A stretch of DNA of 64,000 nucleotides from Mycolicibacterium hassiacum DSM 44199 (GTDB taxonomy: Bacteria > Actinomycetota > Actinomycetes > Mycobacteriales > Mycobacteriaceae), in NCBI RefSeq assembly GCF_900603025.1, contig NZ_LR026975.1, positions 2,914,001 through 2,978,000 on the forward strand, given 5' to 3'. A model generated the notes under the pieces. It did not search any database. It was not told the DNA's origin and was given only the letters and a program-made list of their open reading frames with translations. Every line of letters starts with the position of its first letter. The first letter of the stretch is position 1. Shown here one piece after another: positions 52,812-63,524 of this stretch. Made by a program: the position numbers and the translations under genes.

Positions 52812-55051
52812 TGTCCCACCCCGCTGCCGGCACCTCGGTCGTCGACCTGGCGATCGAGGGCATGACATGCGCGGCGTGCGCGAACCGAATCGAGCGGAAA
52901 CTCAACAAGATCGACGGGGTGTCCGCGACGGTGAACTTCGCCACCGAGACCGCGCACGTCGAGTACCCGGACGGACTGACGCCGGGGGTGCTGGTGGCCG
53001 CCGTCGAGGACGCGGGCTACCGGGCCCGGCTGGCACGCACCGAACAGCCCGCGCAGGAGCAGGACCCGACCGCGGACCTGCGCCGGCGACTGCTGATCTC
53101 GCTCGCATTGACCGTGCCGGTGATCGCGATGGCGATGATCCCGCCGCTGCAGTTCACCCACTGGCAGTGGCTGTCGCTGACCCTGGCCGCTCCGGTGGTC
53201 GTCTGGGGCGCCTGGCCGTTTCACCGCGCGGCCTGGACCAACCTGCGTCACGGCACGGCCACCATGGACACCCTGGTCTCGATGGGCACCCTGGCCGCGT
53301 TCGGGTGGTCGCTGTACGCCCTGTTCTGGGGCACCGCCGGGATGCCCGGGCTGACCCACACCTTCCACTGGACGATCTCCCACGTCGACGGCAGCGCCAA
53401 CATCTATCTGGAGGCCGCCGCGGGTGTCACGACCTTCCTGCTGGCCGGACGCTACTTCGAGGCACGCGCCAAACGGCGGGCCGGTGCGGCGCTGCGGGCA
53501 CTGACCCAACTCGGCGCCAAGGACGCGGTGGTCCGCGACGACGGGACCGAACGCCGCGTCCCGATCGATCGGCTGCGGGTGGGCGACGAGTTCGTGGTCC
53601 GGCCCGGCGAGCGCATCGCCACCGACGGGGTGGTACTCGAGGGCAGGTCGGCCGTCGACGCGTCGATGCTGACCGGCGAGTCGATTCCGGTCGAGGTCGG
53701 GCCCGGTGACCGGGTGGTGGGCGCCACGGTGAACGTCGACGGCCGGCTGGTGGTGCGGGCCGAACGGGTGGGCGCCGACACCCAACTGGCGCAGATGGCG
53801 CGGCTGGTCGATCAGGCGCAGGCCGGTAAGGCGCCGGTGCAGCGGCTGGCCGACCGCATCTCGGCGGTGTTCGTGCCGATCGTGCTCGCGTTGTCGGCGG
53901 CGACGCTGATCTTCTGGCTGGCGGTCGGCGCGTCGGCAGCGGCGGCCTTCACCGCCGCGGTCTCGGTGCTGATCATCGCCTGCCCCTGCGCGCTGGGGCT
54001 CGCCACCCCGACCGCGTTGATGGTCGGCACCGGCCGGGCCGCGCAGCTGGGCATCCTCATCAGGGGCCCGGAGGTGCTGGAGTCCACCCGGCGCATCGAC
54101 ACCATCCTGCTGGACAAGACCGGCACCCTCACCACCGGCGCGATGACGGTGGTGGAGGTGGTCGCGGCCGGAGCCGAACAGCCCGACGAGGTCCTGCGCC
54201 TGGCCGGGGCGGTGGAGGCGGGTTCGGAGCACCCGATCGCCCGCGCGATCACCGCGCACGCCCGCGCCAAGCTCGGAACCCTTCCGGCCGCAGAGGAGTT
54301 CACCAACCGGCGCGGGTTGGGTGTGCAGGGCATGGTACGCCTCGGCGGTCCTGCCGGCACCGATGCTGTTCGCGTCGAGGTGGGCCGCCCGCGGATGTTC
54401 GATTCGCTGCCCCCCGAGCTCGCCGACGCGGTGGCCCGCGCCGAGGCCGACGGCCGGACCGCGGTAGTGGTGGGCTGCGACGGCGCGGCGCGCGGGGTGC
54501 TGGTGGTTGCCGACGAGGTCAAACCCGACTCGGCTGCGGCCGTCGCCCGGCTGCGCCGACTGGGGTTGCGCCCGATCATGCTCACCGGCGACAACGAATC
54601 AGCCGCCAAAGCCGTTGCCGCACAGGTGGGTATCGATGAAGTGATCGCCGGGGTGCTGCCGGCCGACAAACTCGATACCGTGCGCCGGTTGCAGGCCGAG
54701 GGCCGGGTGGTGGCAATGGTGGGCGACGGCGTCAACGACGCCGCCGCCCTGGCCCGCGCCGACCTGGGTCTGGCGATGGGCAGCGGAACCGATGTGGCGA
54801 TCGAAGCCAGCGATCTGACCCTGGTACGCAACGATGTGAACGCGGTCGCCGATGCGATCCTGCTCTCGCGCCGCACGCTGGCGACGATCAAGGGCAACCT
54901 GTTCTGGGCGTTCGCGTACAACATCGCCGCGCTGCCGTTGGCCGCCGCCGGCCTGCTCAACCCGATGATTGCCGGTGCGACAATGGCTTTCAGCTCGGTG
55001 TTCGTGGTGAGCAACAGTCTTCGGCTGCGCCGGTTCACCCCGCGGCGCTAG
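52811..55051 (+). CDS. copA: Cu(I)-exporting P1B-type ATPase
   Basis: 746 residues. One N-terminal HMA domain ([10 protein letters not shown], about 17-26) precedes eight membrane helices. The membrane metal motif CPC is in [13 protein letters not shown] (about 393), the phosphorylation site in [11 protein letters not shown], the P1B HP motif in [11 protein letters not shown] and the hinge in [13 protein letters not shown] in FAYNIAA and MxxSS in [11 protein letters not shown] mark the P1B-1 copper group. It pumps Cu(I) out of the cytoplasm. Coupled to copZ, under the CsoR-like box at 52576. Confidence 0.96.
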   Translation: MSHPAAGTSVVDLAIEGMTCAACANRIERKLNKIDGVSATVNFATETAHVEYPDGLTPGVLVAAVEDAGYRARLARTEQPAQEQDPTADLRRRLLISLALTVPVIAMAMIPPLQFTHWQWLSLTLAAPVVVWGAWPFHRAAWTNLRHGTATMDTLVSMGTLAAFGWSLYALFWGTAGMPGLTHTFHWTISHVDGSANIYLEAAAGVTTFLLAGRYFEARAKRRAGAALRALTQLGAKDAVVRDDGTERRVPIDRLRVGDEFVVRPGERIATDGVVLEGRSAVDASMLTGESIPVEVGPGDRVVGATVNVDGRLVVRAERVGADTQLAQMARLVDQAQAGKAPVQRLADRISAVFVPIVLALSAATLIFWLAVGASAAAAFTAAVSVLIIACPCALGLATPTALMVGTGRAAQLGILIRGPEVLESTRRIDTILLDKTGTLTTGAMTVVEVVAAGAEQPDEVLRLAGAVEAGSEHPIARAITAHARAKLGTLPAAEEFTNRRGLGVQGMVRLGGPAGTDAVRVEVGRPRMFDSLPPELADAVARAEADGRTAVVVGCDGAARGVLVVADEVKPDSAAAVARLRRLGLRPIMLTGDNESAAKAVAAQVGIDEVIAGVLPADKLDTVRRLQAEGRVVAMVGDGVNDAAALARADLGLAMGSGTDVAIEASDLTLVRNDVNAVADAILLSRRTLATIKGNLFWAFAYNIAALPLAAAGLLNPMIAGATMAFSSVFVVSNSLRLRRFTPRR

Positions 55052-55950
55052 CCCGCCAGCAGCTCCGGGTGGCAGGCGGCGACCATCCGCCGCATCCCGT
55101 CACGCCAGTCCACGGTGGCGCCGCCGACCAGCTCGTGCATCCGCGTGACGTCGACCGGGTTGGGCCGCAACGCCTGCGGGCTCTCCTCGAACACCGGCTC
55201 GCGCCCGACCAACGACCCCAGATAGCCACACCACTCCTGAAGGCTGACGACCTGATCACCGGCCCAGTTCACCGTGACCGCCGGAACCGACGCCGCCGCC
55301 AGCAGTTTCGGGAGAGTGGCGATGATGTCGTCCTCGTGGATGGGGTTGTAGCGGGCCGGGCCGCCCGGCGGCACCGGGATCGCCATGCCGGCCAGCATCA
55401 TCTCCAGGTGGAAATAGGGCCAGCCACCGTTGTCGCCGTACGGCACGTTGAGCCGGGCGATGACGGTGGGCACGCCCAGCACCCGCGCACAGGTCCGTAC
55501 CACCGCCTCCCCGGCGATCTTGCTGATCGAATACGTCGGGAACAGCGGTTTGTGATTGTCGCCGAGGGCAGCTTCCTCGGTGCGCGGCTCGTCGCCGGGC
55601 GGGTCGTAGACCGCGGCCGAGGAGCAGTGCAGAAACGCCTGCGCGGTACGGCAGTGCGCCATCAACAACCCGACCGCGTCCGCGTTGACCGCCAGGTCGA
55701 CGTTCCAGCGGCCACTCTTGGCCACCGCGAAATTGATGACGTAGTCGAAGTCCGTTGGGACACCGTCGAACACGCCCGACGCCAGGTTGACGGGCTGACA
55801 CCGCACGCCGGCCGACTCCAGACCGTCACGCACCGCCGGGTCGGCGAATCGCGCGATCCCCCACACCTCGTTATCGGCGGCCAGCGCCGTGGCGACCGGA
55901 ACGGCGACCTGACCGGTCGCCCCGGCGATGAGAATTTTTCGGCCCCGCAT
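55048..55950 (-). CDS. NAD-dependent epimerase/dehydratase family protein
   Basis: A 300-residue extended short-chain dehydrogenase. The nucleotide site is [11 protein letters not shown] (residues 9-19), and the catalytic YxxxK is in [12 protein letters not shown], with Ser in [12 protein letters not shown]. Substrate unknown; sugar nucleotides are typical. The stop overlaps the copA stop convergently. It follows the secreted protein gene by 11 bases on the same strand. Confidence 0.87.
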   Translation of the reverse strand: MRGRKILIAGATGQVAVPVATALAADNEVWGIARFADPAVRDGLESAGVRCQPVNLASGVFDGVPTDFDYVINFAVAKSGRWNVDLAVNADAVGLLMAHCRTAQAFLHCSSAAVYDPPGDEPRTEEAALGDNHKPLFPTYSISKIAGEAVVRTCARVLGVPTVIARLNVPYGDNGGWPYFHLEMMLAGMAIPVPPGGPARYNPIHEDDIIATLPKLLAAASVPAVTVNWAGDQVVSLQEWCGYLGSLVGREPVFEESPQALRPNPVDVTRMHELVGGATVDWRDGMRRMVAACHPELLAG

Positions 55951-55961
55951 CGGTAGGTCGG

Positions 55962-56372
55962 CTACAGCGTCGCGCTGACCGGACCCAGAAGCGCACAGTT
56001 CGGGTCGGGTTCGTAGGGGTAGATGCCGCCGCATCCGCGACCGGTGGCGACATAGGTGGCGCCCGGGGTGTAGGGCTCGAAGTACACCTGCGCCACCGCT
56101 TTCTCAATCGACTGCATGCACTGGCCCTGACCGTCGACGTGGATGCACGCCACGCTCTGGCGCGGCTGCCAGGGCGGGATGCAACCGGTCGGGGTGATGG
56201 TCGCGGTGACCTTGCTGACGCCGTCGACCTGCACGACCTGCGGCGCGGACAGCGTGAACGTGCACGGCCCCGGATTGGGCGGCGGCGGCTGCGCCGGTGC
56301 GGACGCCGCGGCGGCGACACCGGCCGCGGTAATCGACGGGACGACCACCAGCAGGTTGAGGGCCCGAATCAT
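55962..56372 (-). CDS. Small secreted protein, hypothetical
   Basis: A 136-residue exported protein with a signal peptide (ALNLLVVVPSITAAGVAAAA) cleaved near APAQ, then a Pro-rich stretch and a compact beta-rich domain. Six cysteines (PCTF, TGCIPP, ACIHV, QCMQ, GCGG, NCALL) suggest three disulfides. No family recognised. It may be transcribed together with the epimerase. Confidence 0.72.
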   Translation of the reverse strand: MIRALNLLVVVPSITAAGVAAAASAPAQPPPPNPGPCTFTLSAPQVVQVDGVSKVTATITPTGCIPPWQPRQSVACIHVDGQGQCMQSIEKAVAQVYFEPYTPGATYVATGRGCGGIYPYEPDPNCALLGPVSATL

Positions 56373-56386
56373 GGCTGGATCGTAAA

Positions 56387-57580
56387 TCAGGTCCGGCCGT
56401 CGCCGGGCGGGTCTGCCCGCACCGGCCGGGTTCCCGCGCGGCGCACCCGAAACAGTTTGACGTCGTTCTTGATCCCCTTGAGCCGCCGCGCCCCGGCGAA
56501 CGACCAGGTGAATCGCGGGTCGTCGCGCAGTGCGTCGTGGGTGGACTCGGCCACCAGCACCGACCCCGGGCGCGCCACCCCGGTCACCCGGCTGGCCAGG
56601 TTGACCGGGCTGCCGTACCAGTCGCCGGCGCGGCTCACCGCCATCCCGGTGGCCGCACCCGCTCGTAGCCGCGGGAACTCGTCGTCGTCGGCGGCCGCCT
56701 CCACCAGAGCGAGCAGATCGTCGACCACCTCGCCCGGGTCCGGTCCCGCCAGCATCACCGCGTCGCCGATGGTTTTCACCAGGCGCACCGGCGGCTCCAC
56801 CACCTCCCCCGCCGTCTCGACCAGCTTCCCGGCCAGCCGTTCCAGATCCTCGGGCGGCACCAGCTCGCCCAGCCGGGTGAAGCCGACCAGGTCGGCGAAG
56901 CCGATCGTGACCGGCCGGGCGCCGGGCAGCCGCCGCCCCTCGGCGCGTTCGCTGGCGGTGACGGCCTCGGTCTCCATCATCCGACGCAGCTGCAGCCGCA
57001 GCATCTCCTGGATCATCTGCTCCAGCAGCGGCGCCGTCGCGGCGACCAGCGCCTCGGCGCTGCGGGCGACATCGACCTCGCGTGCGGTCGGGTCCAGCAC
57101 GGTCGACAGGGCGGCATGGCGCATCTCCTCGGCGGCCCGGCCCAGGCCGTCGGCCAGTGTGCGGGTCACCGGGATCAGCTGATCGGCATCGAGGCCGAGC
57201 GCGATGAACCGCTGCGCGAATGCGGCGGCCTCGGCGTCGGCACGCGGGTACACCGGTGCGTCGGGATCGTCGTCGGTGGGCAGGCCCATCGCCCGCATGA
57301 ACCGGTACCAGACCTCGAGGTCCATCCCGGCGCGTTCGCACACCGCCCGGGCCGACACCAGGCGGCCGTCGTCGCCGACGAGCCGGCGCGCCGGCAGCAG
57401 CACCGGGGCGAGCGCGTGCCTGATCTGGTCGACGCTGAACCCGCGGTGCAGCAGCCACTCGACCAGTTCGGCCCGCTCGGCGCGCGCCTCCCCCTCGAGG
57501 CCGTCGAGCAGACCGGACGCAGCGATGTCGACGTCTTCGGCCACCGGCCCAACGTATACCCCGCGTCTCCCCGAGGACAT
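56387..57580 (-). CDS. Class III adenylyl cyclase, pH-sensing type (Rv1264-like)
   Basis: 397 residues, the length of M. tuberculosis Rv1264. An N-terminal all-helical regulatory domain (about 1-200) inhibits the C-terminal catalytic domain at neutral pH in the known homologue. Catalytic residues are visible: metal Asp in [12 protein letters not shown] and in [11 protein letters not shown], base-specifying Lys in VKTIGDA and Asp in [16 protein letters not shown], and transition-state Asn and Arg in the same last motif. It makes cAMP from ATP as a homodimer. Start ATG 57580; 13 bases separate it from the divergent glycosylase, so both may have very short leaders. Confidence 0.93.
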   Translation of the reverse strand: MSSGRRGVYVGPVAEDVDIAASGLLDGLEGEARAERAELVEWLLHRGFSVDQIRHALAPVLLPARRLVGDDGRLVSARAVCERAGMDLEVWYRFMRAMGLPTDDDPDAPVYPRADAEAAAFAQRFIALGLDADQLIPVTRTLADGLGRAAEEMRHAALSTVLDPTAREVDVARSAEALVAATAPLLEQMIQEMLRLQLRRMMETEAVTASERAEGRRLPGARPVTIGFADLVGFTRLGELVPPEDLERLAGKLVETAGEVVEPPVRLVKTIGDAVMLAGPDPGEVVDDLLALVEAAADDDEFPRLRAGAATGMAVSRAGDWYGSPVNLASRVTGVARPGSVLVAESTHDALRDDPRFTWSFAGARRLKGIKNDVKLFRVRRAGTRPVRADPPGDGRT

Positions 57581-57596
57581 GACATAGTCCCCGGTG

Positions 57597-58091
57597 ATGG
57601 CCACACCGCTGCTGCACGGGTTCGCGCCGATCATCGGCCCCGGGGCGCACACCCTGATCCTCGGCAACATGCCCAGCGTGATGTCGCTGGCAGCCGGTCA
57701 GTACTACGCCAATCCGCGCAACGCGTTCTGGCGGATCATGGGTGAGCTGTTCGGGTTCGGCCCGGACGAACCCTACGACGAGCGCACCGCGGCGTTGCGT
57801 GCGCACGGCATCGCGGTATGGGACGTGCTGCGCTCGTGCCGGCGCGTCGGCAGCCTGGACTCGTCGGTGCGGCCGGACAGCATGGTGGCCAACGACTTCG
57901 GGGCGCTGTTTCGCCGGTACCCCGGCATCGACCGGGTGTTCTTCAACGGCGCGGCCGCCGAACGCAATTTCGCCCGGCTGGTCCCCGACCCGCCCGCGCT
58001 GCACTACCGGCGGCTACCGTCCACCAGCCCCGCCCGGACCATGCGCTACGCCGACAAACTGGCCGCCTGGCGCGCGGCGCTGACCGCCTAG
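57597..58091 (+). CDS. DNA glycosylase of the UDG superfamily, HDG (family 6)-like
   Basis: A 164-residue enzyme. Motifs are [10 protein letters not shown] (motif 1), [13 protein letters not shown] (substrate pocket) and [10 protein letters not shown] (motif 2). This set resembles hypoxanthine-DNA glycosylase in the UDG superfamily, which removes deaminated bases. ATG 57597 is used; GTG 57594 is possible. Its 3' end overlaps amiB2 by 4 bases. Confidence 0.85.
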   Translation: MATPLLHGFAPIIGPGAHTLILGNMPSVMSLAAGQYYANPRNAFWRIMGELFGFGPDEPYDERTAALRAHGIAVWDVLRSCRRVGSLDSSVRPDSMVANDFGALFRRYPGIDRVFFNGAAAERNFARLVPDPPALHYRRLPSTSPARTMRYADKLAAWRAALTA

Positions 58092-59464
58092 GACACCGGC
58101 GGTCGGTACTGCGCCCAGGGATGCGCCCGCTCCAGCTGGGCACCCAGCGACAACAACGTGGCCTCGTCGTGCGGACGACCCACCAGCTGAATCGAGGTCG
58201 GCACCCCGTGCTCGTCGAACCCCCAGGGCACAACGGCGGCGGGCTGGCCGGTCAGATTGAACGCCGCCTGGAACGGCACCCGTTGCGCGCACAACGCCAG
58301 GGTGGTGATCGCACCGCGGCGCTGCCAGGCGCCCACCCGCGACGGGCCGGCGGCCGTGCCCGGCGTGACGACCACATCGACATCGTCGAAGATCGCCGTA
58401 ATACGTTCGGCCACGAGGCTTTCCACGGCTCGGATGCGCGTCATCCGGTGATCGGAGATCAGCCCGCCGATACGGGCGAAGTTGCGGGTGCGGGCTTCCA
58501 GCCGCTCCGGGTGCGGCAGCGCGCGCACGGCGTCGTGCACCCCGCGGAAGTAACGCGCCAGCGCCTGCACGACCGCGGCCGGCGGGTAGTCGGGGTCGCG
58601 CTCGATCACCTCATGACCGAGCTCGCGCAGCAACGCGCCGGCCTCTTCGACGGCGGCGCGCTGCACGCGGCCCACCCGGGCGGTCAGCGGCGGCGGCACG
58701 CGGGTGCTCAGCGCCACCCGCAGCCGGCCGGGCTCCCGGCGGGCCGCCTCGACAAATCCGGACTCCCCGCTGGCGACCTCGAGGAACAGCGCCGCGTCGA
58801 GCACGGTGCGCGCCATCGGACCGTAACAGGTCAGGCCGTTCCAGGCGTCGTCGTGCGGCGCCAACGGCACCCGGTCGCGTTGCGGTTTGAGCCCGAACAG
58901 CCCGCACCACGTCGACGGGATCCGGATCGAACCCATCCCGTCGGAGCCCAGCGCCATCGGCACCAGCCCCGCGGCCACCGCCGCACCGCTGCCGCCGCTG
59001 CTGCCGCCGGGCGTGTAGTCGGTGTGCCAGGGGTTGCGGGTCGCCCCGTGGGTCAGCGTCTCGGTGAACGACCACAGCGTCATCTCCGGCACCGCGGTCT
59101 TGCCGACGATCACCGCCCCAGCCGCGCGCAACCGCCGCACCACCTCGGCGTCGGCGCCGACGGCCGGGCCGTGGGCCGAGGTGCCGTAGCCGGTCACCTC
59201 CCCGGCGACGTCGACGTCGTCCTTGATCGCGATCGGCACGCCGAGCAGCGGCAGCCGCTCACCGGCCTCGAGCCGGCGCTGGGCGTCCGCCGCCTCCCGG
59301 CGCGCGGCCTTCGCGCGTACCACGCGAAAGGCACGCAACGTGCTGTCCAGCCGCTCGATGCGCTCGAGGTAGACCTCCAGCAGCTGTGGTGCGGTGATCG
59401 TCGCATCGGCAAGCAGCTCGGCCTGCCGCGCTGCGCCGGCGAATGCCAGTTCTCGGTCGTCCAT
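58088..59464 (-). CDS. amiB2: Amidase AmiB2
   Basis: A 458-residue amidase-signature enzyme. The catalytic triad is Lys in PIAIKDDVDV (about 78), cis-Ser in GGSSGGSGAAVAAG and the nucleophile Ser in SDGMGSIRIPS. It hydrolyses amide bonds of unknown substrates. Synteny with the cyclase and HIT gene matches M. tuberculosis Rv1263. The start ATG 59464 gives MDDRELAFAGAARQAELL. Divergent from the HIT gene across about 50 bases. Confidence 0.92.
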   Translation of the reverse strand: MDDRELAFAGAARQAELLADATITAPQLLEVYLERIERLDSTLRAFRVVRAKAARREAADAQRRLEAGERLPLLGVPIAIKDDVDVAGEVTGYGTSAHGPAVGADAEVVRRLRAAGAVIVGKTAVPEMTLWSFTETLTHGATRNPWHTDYTPGGSSGGSGAAVAAGLVPMALGSDGMGSIRIPSTWCGLFGLKPQRDRVPLAPHDDAWNGLTCYGPMARTVLDAALFLEVASGESGFVEAARREPGRLRVALSTRVPPPLTARVGRVQRAAVEEAGALLRELGHEVIERDPDYPPAAVVQALARYFRGVHDAVRALPHPERLEARTRNFARIGGLISDHRMTRIRAVESLVAERITAIFDDVDVVVTPGTAAGPSRVGAWQRRGAITTLALCAQRVPFQAAFNLTGQPAAVVPWGFDEHGVPTSIQLVGRPHDEATLLSLGAQLERAHPWAQYRPPVS

Positions 59465-59515
59465 CACTCCCCCTGCGGTCACTCGGGAGCTATTGTCCCC
59501 CGCTACGGTGTCGGC

Positions 59516-59953
59516 ATGTCCTGTGTGTTCTGCGCGATCGTCGCCGGCGAGGCTCCCGCGATCCGGATCTACGAAGACGACGACGTCCTGGCCATCCTCG
59601 ACATCCGCCCGTTCAGCCGCGGCCACACCCTGGTCATTCCCAAGCAGCACACCGTCGACCTGACCGACACCCCGCCGGAGACCATCGCGGCGATGGCGAC
59701 CGTCGGCCAGCGCATCGCCCGCGCCGCGCGCCGCTCGGGTCTGCACGCCGACGGCAACAACATCGTGATCAACGACGGGAAAGCGGCGTTCCAGACGGTG
59801 TTTCACATCCATCTGCACGTGATCCCCCGCCGCGAGGGCGACCGGATGTCGGTCGCCAAGAACATGCTGCTGCGTCGCGACCCCGACCGCGAGGAGAGCG
59901 GCCGACTGCTGCGCGAGGCCCTGGCGCAACTGGACTCCACCCCGCAGGACTGA
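59516..59953 (+). CDS. HIT-family nucleotide hydrolase (Rv1262c-like)
   Basis: A 145-residue HINT-type protein. The histidine triad is HIHLHVIPR (about residue 100), and the N-terminal CVFCAIVAGEAPA is typical, with CxxC possibly binding zinc. It hydrolyses phosphoramidate or AMP-linked nucleotides. ATG 59516. Confidence 0.94.
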   Translation: MSCVFCAIVAGEAPAIRIYEDDDVLAILDIRPFSRGHTLVIPKQHTVDLTDTPPETIAAMATVGQRIARAARRSGLHADGNNIVINDGKAAFQTVFHIHLHVIPRREGDRMSVAKNMLLRRDPDREESGRLLREALAQLDSTPQD

Positions 59954-59979
59954 TCGGCGCAGGGTGGGAGCGCGTTTCG

Positions 59980-61011
59980 TCAGAACAGTTCCTTGGCGAG
60001 CAACTCCAGCGTCTTCTCCCGGCCCGGCGCGGTGGCCGGGTCGGTGCCGCGACGCGCCGAGGCCACGGGGTTGATCATCACCTCGTCGACCTCGAAATGC
60101 GCTGCCAGCGCGCGGATCTGCTCGGCAGCCTCGCTGGGGGTGCCCACCACCGCCCGGCGCAGGCCGGCCTCGACGATGCGCGCGGCGTTCGGGTCGAGGG
60201 TCTTCGCCTCGGCGTCCTCCACCAGATCGAGCGCACCGAGCGGCTGGCCGGTGCGCAGCCGGGCCATCATCTGCAGGTTGGGCAACGCCAGAGCCTCTGC
60301 CTCGGCGCGGGTTTCGGCGACGACCGCATCGACGGTCAAGAACGTGACCGGCTCGGCGGCGTGGGCGCTGGGGCGGAACTCGTCGCGGTAGACGGCGAGT
60401 GCCTCGTCGGTGCCCTGCCCGGAGAAGTGATGGGCGAACACGTACGGCAGCCCCTTGGCGGCGGCGAGGTGAGCCGAGTACATCGACGAGCCCAGCAGCC
60501 ACAGCCGCGGGACGCCGGCCGCCGCGGGGGTGGCCTTGAGGATGTAGCGGTGGTTGGGGATCGGCACCCGGACCCCGCGCGGGCTCATCATCGCGACGAT
60601 GTCGTCGAGGTAGTTCGGGAACGCCTCGATGTCGCGGTCGTCACGGCCCCCGCGCAGCGCCAGCGACGTCACCGGATCGGTGCCTGGTGCGCGCCCGATG
60701 CCGAGGTCGATGCGGCCCGGGTGCGCCGCCTCCAGCAGCGCGAACTGTTCCGCGACGGCCAGCGGAGCATGGTTGGGCAGCATCACCCCGCCCGAGCCGA
60801 TCCGTAGCCGGCGGGTGTGTGCGGCCAGGTGCGCGATGAGCACCGGCGGGCTGGTGGCCGCCACCGACGGCATGTTGTGGTGTTCGGCCACCCAGTAGCG
60901 GGTGTAGCCGAGCCGGTCGGCGGTCTGCGCCAGCCGCGTGGACGCCGCCACCGCGTCGGCGGTCGTCTGGTCGGTGCGCACGGGAACGAGGTCGAGCACG
61001 GAGAGCCGCAT
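59980..61011 (-). CDS. LLM-class flavin-dependent oxidoreductase (MsnO8-like)
   Basis: A 343-residue luciferase-like protein. LSVLDLVPVRTDQTTADA at the start, YWVAEHHNMPSVA, IGSGGVMLPNHAPLAVAEQF and RIDLGIGRAPGTDP are the MsnO8 subgroup's signatures. It probably uses FMN or F420; substrate unknown. Start ATG 61011. Confidence 0.9.
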   Translation of the reverse strand: MRLSVLDLVPVRTDQTTADAVAASTRLAQTADRLGYTRYWVAEHHNMPSVAATSPPVLIAHLAAHTRRLRIGSGGVMLPNHAPLAVAEQFALLEAAHPGRIDLGIGRAPGTDPVTSLALRGGRDDRDIEAFPNYLDDIVAMMSPRGVRVPIPNHRYILKATPAAAGVPRLWLLGSSMYSAHLAAAKGLPYVFAHHFSGQGTDEALAVYRDEFRPSAHAAEPVTFLTVDAVVAETRAEAEALALPNLQMMARLRTGQPLGALDLVEDAEAKTLDPNAARIVEAGLRRAVVGTPSEAAEQIRALAAHFEVDEVMINPVASARRGTDPATAPGREKTLELLAKELF

Positions 61012-61027
61012 GATGAGTTCAACAGTG

Positions 61028-61074
61028 GCATATCTGCGCGGCTTCCCACGCGGGTGCATATCTGCGCGGCTTCC
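61028..61074. repeat. Direct repeat of 19 bp upstream of the LLM gene
   Basis: GCATATCTGCGCGGCTTCC occurs at 61028-61046 and again at 61056-61074, a 28-base period, beginning 17 bases before the LLM start codon. It lies in the promoter or leader. Perhaps a doubled regulator site, or a recent slippage duplication. Confidence 0.75.
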
Positions 61075-61110
61075 TCAGTGCGCTCCCAGTTGCCCGGCTA
61101 ACAGCGACTC

Positions 61111-61932
61111 TCACCCGCCGGCCAGGTCCTTGGCCCGGGCGAACACCGCGTCGAGCATCTCGGGAGTGAGCTTGCCGGTGAAGGTGTTCTGCTGGCTGGG
61201 GTGATAGCACCCGAGCAGCCACACCTCGCCCAGGTCGACGAGCACACCGTGGCCGAACCGCGGCGCAGGGCTGGGCACCGGTGTACCGGCCGAGCGCACC
61301 ATTTGCAGCGCCCCGCGCCAGGCGAACCCGCCGAGCGTCACGATGACCCGCACCGACCGCCGCAGCAGCCGCCACTCGGCCTCCAGCCAGGGGGCGCAGG
61401 TCGACCGCTCGGCCGGCGTCGGCGCATTACCCGGCGGCGCGCACCGCACCGCGGCAACGACACGAGTGTCGTTGAGTTGCAAGCCGTCTGCGGCATCCAC
61501 ACACAGCGACTGGTTTGCCAGCCCGGCACGATGCAGTGCGGCGACGAGGAAATCGCCGGAACGATCACCGGTGAAGATGCGACCGGTGCGGTTGGCGCCG
61601 TGTGCGGCCGGGGCGAGCCCGACGATCAGCACCCGCGGCCGCGTCGCGCCCCAGCCCGGCACGGGCCGGCCCCAGTAGGGTTCGTCGGCGAACGCCTTGC
61701 GTTTCTCGGCCGCCACCTCCTCGCGCCACTGCACGAGCCGGGGGCAGGCGCGGCACACCGACACCTGCGCGTCGAGCTGTTTGAGGCTCTTCACCGCCAT
61801 CGCCAACTCGGCGACCTGCGCCGCGCTGCCGGCCACCGCGGTCCGCTTCGTAGCGGGGTCCCCCGGCCAACCGGTGCCCGGCGGCACGGGCGAGTCGAAC
61901 AGGACTCCGGTACGCGGATGGGGTGCCTTCAC
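61111..61932 (-). CDS. udgB: Uracil-DNA glycosylase, family 5 (UdgB)
   Basis: A 273-residue Fe-S glycosylase. Cluster cysteines are in [13 protein letters not shown] and in [23 protein letters not shown]. Motif 1 is [16 protein letters not shown] and motif 2 [11 protein letters not shown]. UdgB removes uracil, hypoxanthine and related lesions, and can act without the usual Asp/Asn, as the APAAHG motif here shows. Start GTG 61932. Divergent from the efflux pump gene, as in M. tuberculosis (Rv1259/Rv1258c). Confidence 0.92.
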   Translation of the reverse strand: MKAPHPRTGVLFDSPVPPGTGWPGDPATKRTAVAGSAAQVAELAMAVKSLKQLDAQVSVCRACPRLVQWREEVAAEKRKAFADEPYWGRPVPGWGATRPRVLIVGLAPAAHGANRTGRIFTGDRSGDFLVAALHRAGLANQSLCVDAADGLQLNDTRVVAAVRCAPPGNAPTPAERSTCAPWLEAEWRLLRRSVRVIVTLGGFAWRGALQMVRSAGTPVPSPAPRFGHGVLVDLGEVWLLGCYHPSQQNTFTGKLTPEMLDAVFARAKDLAGG

Positions 61933-61960
61933 CCCACCAGACTGCACGACGGCAACCCTC

Positions 61961-62020
61961 GCCGAAACTACGCTTGATGACGAAAACCGCGCCGAATTCG
62001 TCATCAAGCGTGGTCTCGGC
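61961..62020. repeat. Dispersed palindromic repeat, copy 2
   Basis: Arms 61961-61982 and 61999-62020 are inverted repeats (20 of 22 paired) with a 16-base spacer, the same arm sequence and spacer length as 25178-25243. The spacers differ in sequence (this one GC-richer). It lies between divergent genes, so its role is not mainly termination. Confidence 0.85.
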
Positions 62021-62159
62021 GGGGTCTCGACCGCTCGGCCGGGCGAAAGTCGCTGCGAGGCGGGCGGATGGGCGCCGCGTCTGCCCGCGGTGCGGCGCAT
62101 CCGGCGCGGCCGAACCCGCGCGACGGGCGCTGGCGCTGCTAGATTTCCCTCGATCGACC

Positions 62160-63395
62160 ATGACCGGTACCAGGCGCGGCCCCCTGCTGCTCATCCTGTT
62201 CGCCGTGCTGATGTCCGGCGCCGGAAACGGCATCTCGCTGGTCGCGTTTCCCTGGCTGGTCCTGCAGCGCAACGGCTCCGCCGTCGACGCCTCGGTGGTG
62301 GCGATGGCCGCGAACCTGCCGCTGTTGGTGGCCCTGCTGGTCGCCGGAGCGGCGGTCGACTACCTGGGTCGGCGCCGCGTCGCGCTGATCTCCGACGCGT
62401 GCTCGGCGCTGTCGGTGGCCGCGGTACCGATACTGGTGCTGCTGTTCGGCACACAGGTACTCAACGTCGCGGTGCTGGCCGTACTGGCCGGACTCGGCGC
62501 CTTCTTCGACCCGGCGGGGATCACCGCCCGCGAGACCATGCTGCCCGAGGCCGCCGCCGACGCCGGCTGGACCCTCGACCGCGCCAACAGCGTCTACGAG
62601 GCGGTGTTCAACCTCGCCTACATCGTCGGCCCGGGCATCGGCGGGTTGATGATCGCGACCCTCGGCGGCGTCAACACCATGTGGGTCACCACCGCCGCGT
62701 TCGGCCTCTCGATAGCGGCCGTCGCGGCGTTACGACTCGAGGGCGCCGGCACACCGGACCGCGCCGCGCTGCCCGACGGGGTGTGGTCGGGCATCGTCGA
62801 GGGACTGCGGTTCGTCTGGCGCACCCCGGTATTGCGCACCCTCGCCGTCGTCGACCTGGTCACCACCGGCCTGTACATGCCGATGGAGTCGGTGTTGTTC
62901 CCGAAGTACTTCACCGACCGCGACGAACCGGCGCAACTGGGGTGGGTGCTGATGGCGCTGAGCATCGGCGGACTGGTCGGTGCGCTCGGTTACGCGGCGC
63001 TGTCGGCGCGGACGAACCGCCGCGCCATCATGCTCACCGCGGTGCTGACCCTGGGCGCGGCGATGACCGTGATCGCGTTCCTGCCGCCGCTGCCGCTGAT
63101 CCTGCTGCTCTCCGCGGTGATCGGATTGGTCTACGGGCCGATCGCGCCGATCTACAACTACGTCATGCAGACCCGCGCGCCACAGCAGCTGCGCGGCCGC
63201 GTGGTCGGGGTGATGGGCTCGCTGGCCTATGCTGCCGGACCGCTCGGGCTCGTCATCGCCGGGCCGCTCGCCGATCGGGCCGGCCTGCACATGACGTTCC
63301 TGGCGTTGTCGGTGCCGATGCTCCTCCTCGGGGGTGTGTCGATCTTCCTGCCCGCGCTTCGCGAATTGGACCGCTCGGTCGAAATAGCGTCCTGA
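62160..63395 (+). CDS. tap: MFS multidrug efflux pump, Tap-like (Rv1258c)
   Basis: A 411-residue major facilitator with 12 predicted helices. It starts [31 protein letters not shown]; the loop 2-3 motif is [14 protein letters not shown] and the corresponding motif in the second half is [11 protein letters not shown]. The N-terminus and the neighbour udgB both fit M. tuberculosis Tap, which exports tetracycline and aminoglycosides. I see no obvious WhiB7-type AT-rich promoter element in the 135 bases upstream. Confidence 0.87.
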   Translation: MTGTRRGPLLLILFAVLMSGAGNGISLVAFPWLVLQRNGSAVDASVVAMAANLPLLVALLVAGAAVDYLGRRRVALISDACSALSVAAVPILVLLFGTQVLNVAVLAVLAGLGAFFDPAGITARETMLPEAAADAGWTLDRANSVYEAVFNLAYIVGPGIGGLMIATLGGVNTMWVTTAAFGLSIAAVAALRLEGAGTPDRAALPDGVWSGIVEGLRFVWRTPVLRTLAVVDLVTTGLYMPMESVLFPKYFTDRDEPAQLGWVLMALSIGGLVGALGYAALSARTNRRAIMLTAVLTLGAAMTVIAFLPPLPLILLLSAVIGLVYGPIAPIYNYVMQTRAPQQLRGRVVGVMGSLAYAAGPLGLVIAGPLADRAGLHMTFLALSVPMLLLGGVSIFLPALRELDRSVEIAS

Positions 63396-63434
63396 TGTAC
63401 CCACATTTCGCGTTGTTAAACCCTTGATACCGAG

Positions 63435-63465
63435 CAATTTTCGACACTTACATGACCGAAAATTG
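63435..63465. promoter_or_regulatory. Inverted repeat CAATTTTCG ... CGAAAATTG
   Basis: Perfect 9-bp arms (63435-63443, 63457-63465) with a 13-base spacer in an unusually AT-rich stretch after the efflux pump. It could be an operator for the lipoprotein gene 150 bases downstream. Confidence 0.45.
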
Positions 63466-63497
63466 GCTATTCCATTAGACCTCTGAACGTCCACTGA

Positions 63498-63524
63498 GAA
63501 AGCTGTCGGTTTCCAACAGCTTTC
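63498..63524. terminator. Inverted repeat GAAAGCTGT ... ACAGCTTTC
   Basis: Perfect 9-bp arms (63498-63506, 63516-63524) with a 9-base loop, 103 bases past the efflux pump stop. Candidate terminator for that gene; it has no U-run, so an operator is an alternative. Nothing else was recognised in 63,396-63,617 apart from a GAGGAA ribosome site for the next gene. Confidence 0.45.
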
